DNA of 64,000 nt from Aquatica leii (GCA_035610365.1 CM069432.1:184869027-184933026); one strand, 5' to 3'; positions 21,531 through 31,480 are shown, counted from the stretch's first letter. Notes: a model not told the origin generated them from the sequence alone. Program-made: numbers and translations.

Positions 21531-23992
21531 TAGATTCCGGCCGTGGAAGCCTTCGCTATTACATTAACAATCTCTACGGGGAGAATATTTCTTCTAAAAC
21601 CTCCGTATTTTCCAAACTTCGCCACAAACTCGTCAAACTTTTGTGCAATTTAACCTTTCTTAGTCGCTGTCGTGACCACAACATAATTCCTGCATTCCTC
21701 AAAATTAAGTTCCACATTCAGACACGTTCTTCTAAAAACATCCTACACCGTGCTAGTCTAGCGTTGATACGCGAACGGATTAAGCAAACTAGGCGAGAGT
21801 TAGACACCATTTCAAAACAACTCTTTTATCTTCATCTTGAGTTGGCCAACACTCTATCCCCGGATGATTGGAAATTCTTTGACAACATTACTTACCAGCA
21901 GTCTGATACCACTCTACGACTAACCACTGAAGGTCATCTCAAAAAGTTTCAATTATTGGAATCCAAGAATCGTAAAGTTTCTTCTACTACTAACTCAGTA
22001 AAGACGGTTGTCAATTTATCTAGTTTGGTTCTCACTTCAGAACAGGAATCGGTGCTCTCTAAGGGTTTGAATTTTGCGGTTGCTCCTAAACGTATTCCTA
22101 AAGAATATATTCTATGTGCTGTTGAATCTTCTATAAGACATCTTCCTCGCCACATCTCAGATCCCATTCGTATTAACACTGGCAAAATCCTTGAATCATC
22201 TAAAATTCCTAAATCCAACATTTCTAAGTCGGAAGAGTCAGCTCTAAAAAGTCTTCGTAAGAACCCTGATATTATTGTTCTTCCAGCCGACAAGGGCAAC
22301 GCCACTGTAGTTTTGAACCAAATCGATTATGTTACGAAAATCAATTCTATTTTGTCTGAGGAAACTTACGCTCTTCTAACCCATAACCCCACTTCGAGGA
22401 TTGAACGCGAGGTCAGCCAAATCATCAAATCTTCCAATCTACCCCCTGAAACTAAACGTCGACTTACCCCATCAGATTCTAAACCACCTCGTCTATACGG
22501 ACTTCCCAAAATTCACAAACAAGGTATTCCTTTTCGACCTATCGTGAGTACTATCAAATCTCCTACTTACAAGCTAGCCAAGTTTTTGTCCAACATTCTT
22601 TGCGAGTTTACAGGTAAAACCTCTTCTCACATCCTCAACTCTCAGCATTTTATTCAACGTCTAGAAACTATAAAACTTGAACCCCAAGATCTTCTCGTGA
22701 GCTTTGATGTTACTTCACTTTTTACTAAAGTTCCTATTAAGGATTCGCTTATTATCATCAAACAGATTCTGTCTCAACATGGCAAGGACTTGAGTTTGGT
22801 TCCTTTTATTAAAAAGTGTCTATCCTCTACTTATTTACAATTTGATAATAAGTTTTACGAACAAGTTTCTGGTGCTGCTATGGGTTCTCCTCTATCACCT
22901 GTTGTAGCTAACATTTTTATGGAATCCTTTGAAACGGTTGCTTTGGAATCATTAATATTAAAACCTAAAGTGTGGTTTAGATATGTTGACGACACGTTTA
23001 TTGTTTGGTCTCATGGTCATCTTGAATTGTCTAAGTTTCTTGATCATCTTAACAATCAACACTTAGATATCAAATTTACTATGGAAATCGAAAGTAATGG
23101 TTCTCTTCCATTTCTTGACGTTCTTGTGACTCGTAAGCCCGACGGACTTCTAGGCCATTCTGTTTATCGCAAACCCACCCATACGGACAGATACCTTCAT
23201 GCTTCGTCTCATCATCATCCTGCACAGAAACGTTCTGTCATTGAATCTTTGGTCCATCGTACCTTTTCTATTTGTCAACCTGAGAATCTAGACTCAGAAC
23301 TCCGTCATCTTACTAGAACCTTAGTGAACAATGGTTATGTCAAGCGAGATATTCAAAGAAATATTAATCGTCGTTTACATCCACGTACTCGATTACCTAA
23401 GGACATTTCTACTCCCGAATCCAACCCGAAATTGGCCTTTTTACCCTACATTCACAAGGTTACAGATCAAATAGGGAAACTCCTTCGTAAGAATGGTATT
23501 AAGCCCATATTCAACTCGACAGGCAAAATCTCTCAGATTCTTCCTTCTCCCAAAGACAAACTTCCTACACTTTCATCTCAAGGTGTATACCAAATTCCCT
23601 GTTCTTGTGGTTTATTCTACATTGGTGAAACCGGTCGTTCCGTCATTACTCGCATTTCAGAACATGATCGTTGTATAAGGAAAAGGTATACTTCCAAGTC
23701 TGCGGTCGCTGAACATCATTTTACTACAGGTCACAAGATAGATTTTGATAATGTTTCGTTGATTGCCAAATCTCCATTCTTTTTCAACAGGAAATTCCGA
23801 GAAAGCATAGAAATCATCAAACACCCCAATAACTTCAATCGCGATCATGGTTTCGAACTATCCCCTCTTTGGTTCCCGGTTATTAGTCATTTAACAAAAA
23901 CACGCCCCCTAGCAACCGTAACCCAATCAGGGTCGAGCTTAATCATCCGTGACGATCCTGTTCCTTTAAATACGGAGACTATTTCTTCTTAA
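21440..23992 (+). CDS. Penelope-like reverse transcriptase with GIY-YIG endonuclease
   Basis: This is the only long intact protein in the window: 850 codons, no stop or shift. It copies element RNA into DNA at a nick made by its own endonuclease. Visible motifs: DKGNATVVLN near residue 280; RLYGLPKIHKQGIPFRPIVS near 350-370; motif A, SFDVTSLFTKVPIKDS, near 420; GAAMGSPLSPVVANIFMES near 478; the catalytic YVDD in WFRYVDDTFIVW near 512-523; and the GIY-YIG domain from about 714 (GVYQIPCSCGLFYIGETGRS, then Arg in ITRISEH and Glu in FRESIEIIKHP). Length and order match canonical Penelope proteins. Translation may really begin at a downstream Met (MTRSKPGRH), because the first ATG lies in the pseudo-LTR. 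The intact frame and near-identical inverted arm suggest recent, possibly still active, mobility. Confidence 0.93.
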   Translation: MKPLTKVGETLAASVATMTRSKPGRHSNVSIDSGRGSLRYYINNLYGENISSKTSVFSKLRHKLVKLLCNLTFLSRCRDHNIIPAFLKIKFHIQTRSSKNILHRASLALIRERIKQTRRELDTISKQLFYLHLELANTLSPDDWKFFDNITYQQSDTTLRLTTEGHLKKFQLLESKNRKVSSTTNSVKTVVNLSSLVLTSEQESVLSKGLNFAVAPKRIPKEYILCAVESSIRHLPRHISDPIRINTGKILESSKIPKSNISKSEESALKSLRKNPDIIVLPADKGNATVVLNQIDYVTKINSILSEETYALLTHNPTSRIEREVSQIIKSSNLPPETKRRLTPSDSKPPRLYGLPKIHKQGIPFRPIVSTIKSPTYKLAKFLSNILCEFTGKTSSHILNSQHFIQRLETIKLEPQDLLVSFDVTSLFTKVPIKDSLIIIKQILSQHGKDLSLVPFIKKCLSSTYLQFDNKFYEQVSGAAMGSPLSPVVANIFMESFETVALESLILKPKVWFRYVDDTFIVWSHGHLELSKFLDHLNNQHLDIKFTMEIESNGSLPFLDVLVTRKPDGLLGHSVYRKPTHTDRYLHASSHHHPAQKRSVIESLVHRTFSICQPENLDSELRHLTRTLVNNGYVKRDIQRNINRRLHPRTRLPKDISTPESNPKLAFLPYIHKVTDQIGKLLRKNGIKPIFNSTGKISQILPSPKDKLPTLSSQGVYQIPCSCGLFYIGETGRSVITRISEHDRCIRKRYTSKSAVAEHHFTTGHKIDFDNVSLIAKSPFFFNRKFRESIEIIKHPNNFNRDHGFELSPLWFPVISHLTKTRPLATVTQSGSSLIIRDDPVPLNTETISS

Positions 23993-24213
23993 GTCACTTC
24001 TACCTAGTTTAGAATCTGGCTTGGTTCACAAGTTGATTACCTAACTCGGTAGTGGTTCTTTGTTAGATTTTCGTTTGCTTTTTCAGGTAATCGTTTTCTT
24101 TCTTACCTTTTCATAGTTTAGGTTATGGCTTGTTTTACAAGTGGATAACCTAACTTTTGAGAAGTTCTTAGTTAGATTTCGATTGCTTGTTTGAGTTTTC
24201 CGATTTATCTCAC

Positions 24214-24254
24214 GCCCTGATGAAGCCCCTTACGAAAGTGGGCGAAACGTTGGC
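24214..24254 (+). ncRNA. Hammerhead-ribozyme-like motif in 3' pseudo-LTR
   Basis: GCC (24214-24216) is followed by CTGATGA (24217-24223), a hairpin formed by GCCC and GGGC (24225-24228 with 24240-24243), GAAAC, GTT, then GGC (24252-24254), which can pair with the initial GCC as stem I. The ACGT after GAA is self-complementary, so stem III could form only between two RNAs or two tandem motifs, as described for Penelope and satellite hammerheads. Predicted cleavage would fall between 24251 and 24252. One extra A (24224) lies between the CTGATGA core and stem II, and stem I is only three pairs. Activity is untested. Confidence 0.6.
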
Positions 24255-24310
24255 AGCTTCGGTTGCAACTATGACACGGTCCAAACCCGGAAGACATTCT
24301 AATGTTAGTA
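24220..24310 (+). repeat. 3' pseudo-LTR segment of Penelope element
   Basis: Direct repeat of 21440-21530. The element ends at AATGTTAGTA (24310), directly before the right copy of the target duplication. Confidence 0.8.
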
Positions 24311-24318
24311 CAGTAACA
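24311..24318. repeat. Target site duplication of the Penelope element, right copy
   Basis: CAGTAACA, identical to 20335-20342. Confidence 0.85.
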
Positions 24319-24628
24319 GTGTGTACTTTGGCATTGGTTGGTGACGTGGCCATACCTAAACATTTAAAACACTGAATCACTTTTTGTACGTACGGCTCTA
24401 CTGGAAATATAACGGTATCAATACGTACCTTATTTGCTAGGTAATTTCCTTCAAATTTTAATAGAACTGAATAAATAGGTACAAATTTTACGTTATCTGC
24501 CTTAGTAATTTTGCGGGTTAATCTTTTGATCTCGTTGATATCAATTCTTGTTTGAATATTGTCTTTAACGTAATTTTCATCAAAAGAAATGTCCACATCT
24601 CTAATAATTCCTTTAGAAATAGCAAATT
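24319..24628 (-). pseudogene. LINE ORF1 middle part with zinc knuckle
   Basis: The minus strand reads ISKGIIRDVDISFDENYVKD, then KFVPIYSVLLKFEGNYLANK and VQKVIQCFKCLGM. The last part is the first half of a CCHC knuckle. One base is missing just after LGM; the neighbouring frame then supplies GHVTNQC, completing C-x2-C-x4-H-x4-C, and starts a further knuckle that is cut by the Penelope insertion. ORF1 proteins of I/Jockey LINEs have this KG..R.V domain followed by two or three knuckles and bind the element's RNA. It is bounded on the other side by the solo LTR. Confidence 0.75.
24625..24628. repeat. Target duplication of solo LTR, left copy
   Basis: AATT at 24625-24628 and AATT at 25664-25667 directly flank the TG...CA-bounded segment. 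Confidence 0.7.
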
Positions 24629-25663
24629 TGTAACGTCCCGTTAGAGTTCATTACATTAAAATTCAATTTTACATTCGTTTATTTTTGCAACTAATATTGC
24701 ACGTAAATTTATTCAGTTTGACAACGTCGCGTGGTATTTCGGAAGCGTCTGCGTAGTCGATTGAGTAAGAGCTTAAGCACTTCCGTTTAAACAATCTGGC
24801 GTAATTCACGTGAGTGATGCGAGGAAGACAAAATTTTCTTGATTATGGCGTAAAAACGCATACAATTTAATTTTTATTCATTCCATCTAATTATTGGTGA
24901 GTTTACCTTTATTTTGATATAATTTTCTATTGAATTCAACATTTTTAGTGATTTCACAATGTTGCGCAATATATTTAGACAAAGGAATTTATTTTGAAAG
25001 CCGTTGTTGTAAATGCAACGTGAGTACAGCATGTCATTTAAAAAACCATTCTAATTACTTATATTTAGGGTCTTTTTATTTTCTGGTATTTTGTTTTTAC
25101 TGGATCTTTTATTTTGGTTTTGTCGTTTAATTAATGGATTATCAGCTATTGAAGTTTATTATGCATTGGTTTTATTCCTGTTGAAGAATTTTATCACTAC
25201 AACAAAGTATGTGCTAAAGATAGAAGATATACGATAACGTCATATCATATGGTGAGTCAACTGGAATTAAGTTACTACATTTTACATTCAAATAATTAAA
25301 TTGTGTTATTAAAACTTTTCACTCGATAACAAATTAACCGTTTACTATTTTTGCATTTAATATCAATTAATAATTAGATGTAAGATTTTACGTTTTTATC
25401 ACCAATTTAAAGGTGGTTGGCGCCCTAATATTTTATTTTAAATCTTGTTTTATTTCTAATATGTTTAATTCAAATATTGTTCATTGTTCTCTAATGTAAA
25501 TAGTATATTAAGTTATAGTTAATAAATTTAAGGAGTTCACATCTTTGTATTTATTTCCATTCAAACTCACACCCAGAGGTCTGTGCTTACGATTGCTGCC
25601 GTGGTCAAATTATTATTTTTACTTTTATTATACATTCTTTATTTCGGAATAATTTTTATTACA
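24629..25663. mobile_element. Solo LTR inserted in LINE ORF1
   Basis: This 1,035-bp segment begins TGTAACGTCCCG and ends TTTTTATTACA, so its ends are TG...CA with short TGTAA/TTACA inverted repeats, and AATT flanks both sides. It contains no open frame of note (a 66-codon frame at 24930 is low-complexity). It interrupts LINE ORF1 between AYIPNN and the KGIIRDV block. Such an isolated LTR is the normal product of recombination between the two LTRs of a Gypsy-type element. AATAAA-like sequence near 25520 could be its polyadenylation signal if it reads plus. Its sequence does not match the LTRs at 34.8-42.3 kb apart from the TGTAACG end. Confidence 0.8.
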
Positions 25664-25960
25664 AATTATTTGGTATATACGCTTTTAAATTCTCTGTTAT
25701 TAATTGTTTGTTTTTTACTAGATTATTAGCGTCTGCAATTGATTTTAATTCAACTTTCACTTGATTATACCCAACTTTAGTTATTGATGTTAGAACATCT
25801 CCCAACTGTAGTTTTTTGTGTAATAGATGACTGATTGTGCAATCTACCAAAATTTTGTTTATTATTTCTTTCCATATACACTTAAATATTTGAAAGGTTG
25901 TAGTACTTATCTTTTCTAAGGTTGAACGTCTGAATTGTATTTTCTTTATTAGCAAGATAC
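25664..25960 (-). pseudogene. LINE ORF1 N-terminal part
   Basis: The minus strand reads TISHLLHKKLQLGDVLTSIT, KVGYNQVKVELKSIADANNL and KQLITENLKAYIPNN, then a stop created near the solo LTR junction. The G.N.VKVE.KS...AN.L..N..L...N..AYIP pattern is the conserved domain that precedes the KG..R.V block in I/Jockey ORF1 proteins. The true start codon is not clear; the frame opens at about 25955. A one-base discrepancy remains across the LTR insertion, so ORF1 was already, or has since become, frameshifted here. Confidence 0.65.
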
Positions 25961-26029
25961 GTCACTTATTAAGTTTGTTGGCTGCCCACCTCTATGATAC
26001 GGGGGGGTATTCATATCACCACACACTTA

Positions 26030-26105
26030 CTTCTTGCTATTATACTAACTAAACTACACTAACTAAACTATACTAGATAAAACTATACTTACTAATTAAA
26101 TTAAC
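26030..26105. repeat. Short tandem repeat of ACTAACTAAACTA units
   Basis: Four or five imperfect copies of a 13-17-bp unit, ACTAACTAAACTA(T)AC, are visible. It lies just beyond the putative 5' end of the LINE. Confidence 0.6.
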
Positions 26106-27165
26106 TGTAGTGTGTGAAAATTAGTTTATAATAACGCACTCTGATAAACGCAACTTTCGTACAATGTTTAACTGGGAACTGTTTTTAGAGTTGTTAAATA
26201 ATAATTAAGAAGATAATTTTAAAACAAAAAAAGTAGTAAATTTACTAATGTTGCTTAAAAATTTACAAATTATTTTATATAAATATTTTGAATAAAGCTT
26301 GAGTTTAAAACGGTTTATTATTTTTGTTAAAAAAATGTCATAAACATTACAGGATTAAAACCAAAACGTTGTTTAGTATAACCGGAAATGCAGTACTACA
26401 ATCAAATTTATCTTAGAATGAGGGATTACTACGATTAATATACAATTGCGTATTTTTAAAGGTGAAGTACAATCAATTTTTTGCAAGGATGTGTTGCTTG
26501 GAATATCTTATATAACAGACAACGCGCAAAATTTATTTTTTTATAAAAATAAAGAAGAAAAAAAATTTACATTTTAAATGTATTAATAAGTTGAATATTG
26601 CTAAAGCGCTAAAAATATCTGTTGCAAAAAAATCCTGCACCAAGCACTTATAACCCAACACTATTTGCAATAAAAAATTAAAGGTACAAACCACACATAA
26701 TTACATTAACATAAAATTTAAAAAAAAATTAAATTTTTATTTTACACACAATTTATTTTTATAGACTATAGTGTAACAAATGTATATGAGATTTATAAAG
26801 TACGTTTATAATACCACAGCACGTGTACTAGTATTTAATATATAGAGAGGTAAATTACATCAGAACTGATGACATACTTTAATTGAAAATACTTATAGCA
26901 GTACTAAAGCGTAATACGTTAATTGTAATCAAAATAAAATTTTAGTCATTTATTTTTTTCTTTAGTGCGTTAGAAACTGTTAGTGTTAATGCACTAAAGG
27001 GTCTCCCGATAAGTTGACAAAAATACTTATTCTAAAAACTTTGTAACACTCTTCCGGGGTAGCTTGCGGTAGATACGTTGAGATAAATAAACACAATAAT
27101 ATAAACTTAAGTATATTGTAATAATTACAAAAAAAACTCTTAAATAAATGATTTCCTGGCGTGTT
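26106..27165. other. AT-rich non-coding DNA
   Basis: No gene, inverted-repeat end or RNA gene is visible. Confidence 0.45.
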
Positions 27166-28765
27166 GTTCTTCGCCTTTGAGCGACGCCCCCAATGTGACG
27201 CCTCTGGTATATTTATTAAGCACTGCAAGGTTAATAAGGTTATTAGTGTCAAATGCGCTTGTACGAAAATGGCGGCGTGAATTTCCAGCTGCGAACTTTG
27301 CTGCAAGTAATTTAATTAAAATACGGTGCTCTGTAATTAATCGAGGTGTTAGTAGGATTTACACAGGTGAGTTAATGTATTATACAAACGGTAAAATAAC
27401 TGAACGGTAAACGAGGAATTTTCAGGTAAAGTCGGACAGGCGTGTTATCTACAACAGGTGTGTGGAAAATTACCGGTATGGGTTCCAATAGTAAATGAAC
27501 GTGAATGCTACTAGCACAAATATTAAAGGAGTACAAGGATCGTTTATGCGATATAAACAGGATCTTAAATGGAAATTACTAGGAGGTTGCGACTTGTACG
27601 AAGGTTACTACAGGGTATGTATGAATTGTGAAATGACAATGAACGAATGGGTTTTTTAGAGATGACAGGGTCCAGAGATGGCAACTGACTTTAAGGGAAG
27701 ACGTAGGGGTCGAGAATGTTGTTTCGGTAATGAATACTAGCTTTCAAGATTTAACGATAATGAATGAATGCTACGTGGAAGTACGGTGGAGGCTAAATCC
27801 CGTTTTATGTCTCAAGGTTTCGGTGCAATGATTACTCAGGTAACTATCGGCGGTTCGCCAGTATCCACTAACAAGTAATTTTATTATAAAGTATAGTTAC
27901 AGGGTTTACTGGGGGGTTTCGGTTCGTGGATGCAATCACTTGGGTAACTATCGGCGGTTTGCCAGTATCCACCAACAAGCAATTATGTTCCCGGAGGCTT
28001 TTAGAGGTCAAACGACCCAATACGGAGATTACGTTGGCTAGTGCAACTATCGGCGGTTCGCCACTGTCCACACTGGCCCCAACACGAAATTGCATATCAG
28101 AGAAATTATTTACAACAGGGATGTATATGAAATAACGAAATTAAAAAGGATCATTCAGGTAAAATAAAATAAAATCGATCAATACTGGTACAAAAGGGTG
28201 GCTACTTACAAATACAGGTGCTGGCGATGAATACACTCAGTACAGGTGACAGGACGAGGTACATGCAAGAGGTACGGAATGAATGAAAGATGATGATGAT
28301 ACAAAATGCAACGAATATGATTGTGGTACAAAATGAATGAAATATTCGGATGCAAGTGGTAAATCGTGAATCAGGAGAATTGTCAGGTACGGTGCAGGTT
28401 GTTAATATTTTTGGACGGTTCAGGACGGTTATATTTCCAGGTAAACACAAGGAGAACTGGTAAAAATAGATAGATTTTCCCGGTGATGCATGCTGTTTTA
28501 TACTGCTGGTGGTCACGCTTCGGTGGACATTTAGAGTGGGGACTCTTTGTCTGCACGATCCTGGCATCTAGTAGACGCGACGAGGTCGAAGTCCACGCGT
28601 ATTTGTTGGGATTTTTACACAATTTTATTACAAATACGGACATCACAATCGGTTTCGTTACAACTTATGCAACACAAAACCAGTTTATTTTTGTAGAAAA
28701 ACGATTTAGAAAAAAGTTAAAATGACTGTCTAAAATAAATTCAAAACGTAACGTCTAAAGATACA
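27166..28765. mobile_element. GC-shifted island, possible LTR-element fragment
   Basis: Base composition rises sharply at about 27166 and falls back after about 28700, suggesting foreign sequence. Within it, TAACTATCGGCGGTT(C/T)GCCA occurs three times (see 27838-28075). TGTGACG at 27193 and GATACA near 28763 could be LTR ends, and on the minus strand TTGGGGGCGTCGCTC, directly outside 27193, resembles a tRNA primer site. No long open frame or flanking duplication was found, so this is only a hypothesis. Confidence 0.35.
27838..28075 (+). repeat. Three spaced copies of a ~30-bp repeat
   Basis: ACTATCGGCGGTT(C/T)GCCA followed by (G/C)T(A/G)TCCAC occurs at about 27842, 27947 and 28044, about 100 bp apart. 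The core CGGCGGTTCGCC is itself partly palindromic. Confidence 0.7.
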
Positions 28766-30160
28766 ATTGCAAACTATTAGAAAAAAGGTTTATACATTTA
28801 TTTAAAATTAAATTTTAGAATTAAGCGGATAACGCTGATATTGGTAAAAATATTTTTCCATAAAGCAATAATTTCCATTTACTGTTTTTCACATCAAAAT
28901 TTGTCTTGCAATTTTATTAATTAAATGTTTAAATCACTTTTTTTATTTTATTTTAAGAAGAGATTTTACCGCTTTCTCTATTTTAATAATATAATCAATA
29001 CCCACAATACAAATCAAACTGCTACTGTGACTTTTTATGTAAAGTTTAAATATAAAACATTTTTTAATGTTTTATTTACTGTTTTATTTTTTCTTAATCT
29101 GAATGACTAGATGGCAAGTAATAAAAATAAATTAAAATAAAAAACTAAGCTTAGAGTTTTGTATGTATATCACGACTACGTTACTAAAAATTTATTAGTT
29201 TAATAAGGCCATTAACGATCTATTATGGATACATTATTATACGTTATTATTGCTATTAACAGACAATCGACGGTAAGAACGTAACACGACTAAGAAATGG
29301 AGATAAAAAGTATATGTTAAAACTATTATTAGTATTCTAAATCTAAACTTAATTAAAATTTATAATTTGACATCATATATAAAGAAACCAGCGATAAAGA
29401 GCTTGTAAAGCTAACAAAACGACTAAAAATAAGTAAAACAAATAGAAATCAATGCAAAATTAGATATGTTAGTAAATAACTAAAAAAGTTTGATATATAC
29501 TAAATAGAAAAAAATTCACTAAAAAAGTACAATTTCAAGAAATTAAATAACAGAACGTTTGTCACTTAGATGTAATTGAAACAAAAATACAAACAATAAA
29601 AAAACTGAAAGACAAATTTTTGTTGTACTGATTAAAAAAAGACAAACAAAAAATGTAGCATTACACTAGACTACAAATCCCTTTAAGAAAAAATACATTA
29701 CTAAAATTACTAGCCGTAAACTTTAAAATTAAAAAAGGAGTATATATAGACCATAATAAAAGCGAACACAACAAATGACAATGCAAAGAAGAAAACGTGA
29801 AATATCTGAAACCGTATAAAAAACTTAATATCAAAAATGCTCCAGAAAAGAAGTATTTTATAATTAACACAGAATTAGAGTAGAGTAATCAAAAAAACAA
29901 ACAAAAGTAGAAAAAGATTGTTATTTATTAAAAATAGAACTTTAGACTTACAGCAGTTATGACATGATAGAATATAAACTATAAAAAGAATTTTGGATAC
30001 ACACACAAAAAAGTAGATGATCGACAACAGAGATGTAACAAAAAGTTGTACAAAAAATTGAAAAATAAAAAGTTTATACAAACTAAAACTAAAGAAGACA
30101 ATCTTATCTCCTATTATTAATTCAATTTTTAAATCTATTTTAAACATATTTTTTGACAAT
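28766..30160. other. AT-rich non-coding DNA
   Basis: Frames at 28925, 29661 and 29875 are hydrophobic low-complexity products of A/T runs. I see no gene. Confidence 0.45.
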
Positions 30161-30164
30161 ATAA

Positions 30165-31480
30165 TAGGGGAAGCTTCAACGGCTGAAGTCTATACTAAGA
30201 TAAAAACGTCTTCCGGGTTTAGGCCGTGTGATTGTTGTAACCAAACTTGCCAAGGTTATGCTCACTTTTGTAAGAGGTTTCATCAAGACGTGAGAAAAAT
30301 CGAAAAACTCAAACAAGCAACCAAAATCTGACTTAAACTTCTCAAAAGTTAGGTCATTAACTTGTTAGCCAAGCCAGATTCTAAACTCTAAAAAAGTAAG
30401 AAAGAAAACGATAAACTTAAAAAGCAAACGACAATTTAACAATAAAAAACGATAGAAATAAGTAATCAACTTGTAAACCATGCCGGATTCTAAACTCTAT
30501 AAAAATGATTTAAGAAGAATTAGTCTTCGTATTTAAAGAAGTATCGTCACAACTGGTTAAGCTCAACTCTGATTGGGTTACAATAGAAAAAAGGCATGTT
30601 TTAGATAAAGGAGTAATAACCGGGAACCAAAGAAGGACGATGGTGCTTGATAATTTCTATGCTCTGTTGGATTTTTCTATTGAAGAAGAATGAAAATTTT
30701 GCAATAACAAGGTATTCTTTTTTGACCTATCGTCAGTATTATCTAATCTCCTACCTACAAGCTAGCCAAGTTCTTGTCCAACATTCTTTGTAAATTTAAA
30801 GGTAAAAGTTCTTCTCATTTCCTTAACTATCAGCATTCTATTCCCCCCAAGATCTTTTTGTGAGTTTTGATGTCACTTCAATTTTTACCAAGATTCCTAT
30901 AAAAGGGTCGCTTGTTATAATAAAACAGATTCTGTCTCAATATGGCAAAGACTTGAATGTTTAGCATCCACTTATTTCTAATTTGATAACAGGATTTACG
31001 ACAAGTTTCTGGTGCTGCTATGGGTTGTCCTTCATCACTTGTTCTAGCTAACATTTTTTATGAAATTATCAATATGGTTTACGTATGTTGACAACACGTT
31101 TATTGTTTGGTAGAATGGTTATCTCAAATTGTTTTTTGATCATCTTAACAATCAACACCCAGATATCCATTTTTTTATGGAAATCTAAACTAATGGTCCT
31201 CTCCCATTTCTCAACGTTCTTGTAATTCTTAAGCTCGACGGACTTCTGAGCCATATTGTTTATTGCAAACGGGCAGATACCTTTATGCTTCGTCTTATTA
31301 TCATCCCACAAAGAAACGTTTTGTTATTGCATCTTTAGTTTATTGCGCTATTTGTCAACCTTAGAATCCAGACTCGGAACTCTGTCATCCCAGACTCGGA
31401 ACTCTGTCATCTTACAAGAACAATAGTTATATGAAGCGAAAAATTTAAACAATTATTAATCGTCGTCTACATCCATGAGC
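30165..31480. mobile_element. Decayed Penelope-like element, inverted plus direct arms
   Basis: The left part (about 30165-30703) is a minus-strand, decayed copy of the element tail. It has the same landmarks as 20343-20870: the CTTCCGGG..TTT..GCCGTGT block, a damaged hammerhead-like region (reverse complement CTTGATGA), and the tail with ACTTCTCAAAAGTTAGGT. At about 30704 it switches to the plus strand and reads from the RT codons for QGIPFRPIV (decayed GGTATTCTTTTTTGACCTAT) through GAAMG (GGTGCTGCTATGGGT) and the YVDD region (TATGTTGACAAC, Asp-to-Asn) to about 31480. Many stops and shifts are present. The architecture is the same as the intact copy. Confidence 0.85.
30704..31480 (+). pseudogene. 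Decayed Penelope reverse transcriptase
   Basis: Corresponds to about 22518-23400 of the intact copy with numerous indels, ending after codons related to RRLHP. The catalytic YVDD is changed to YVDN. A short internal duplication (CAGACTCGGAACTCTGTCAT twice, about 31366-31410) is present. It lacks the N-terminal third and the GIY-YIG domain on this strand. Confidence 0.8.

Larger units (their letters stand above)
20343..24310 (+). mobile_element. Penelope-like element, inverted partial copy plus full copy
   Basis: A composite of 3,968 bp sits between two copies of CAGTAACA. Its left part (20343 to about 21439) is a minus-strand, 5'-truncated copy covering the endonuclease end of the gene and the tail. 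Its right part (about 21440-24310) is a near full-length plus-strand copy. The first ~91 bases of the plus copy (21440-21530) recur at its right end (24220-24310) as the pseudo-LTR, the known arrangement of Penelope-like elements. Inverted and direct arms are nearly identical, so they were made from the same source in one event or close in time. The insertion splits LINE ORF1. Confidence 0.9.
15620..26100 (-). mobile_element. I/Jockey-type LINE, nested and decayed
   Basis: Minus-strand blocks occur in the order of a two-ORF non-LTR retrotransposon: ORF1 (25.96 to ~19.72 kb, with zinc knuckles), ORF2 endonuclease (19703 to ~19.08 kb), linker, reverse transcriptase (~18.25 to 17.97 kb), then reverse transcriptase C-terminus, RNase H-like and terminal zinc-type region (~16.86 to 15.88 kb). 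The element is interrupted by a Penelope-like element, a solo LTR and an unresolved ~1.1-kb segment. Its 5' end is not precisely defined; the GC-rich stretch at about 25980-26010 may be its 5' leader. Numerous stops and frameshifts make it inactive. Confidence 0.75.

Noticed and set aside
21949-22305. 118-codon minus-strand frame
   Set aside because: It is a shadow of the Penelope protein in the opposite strand.
28202-28725. Overlapping frames of 80-121 codons on both strands
   Set aside because: They overlap each other in several frames, share no motif, and reflect the higher GC content of the island, not a gene.
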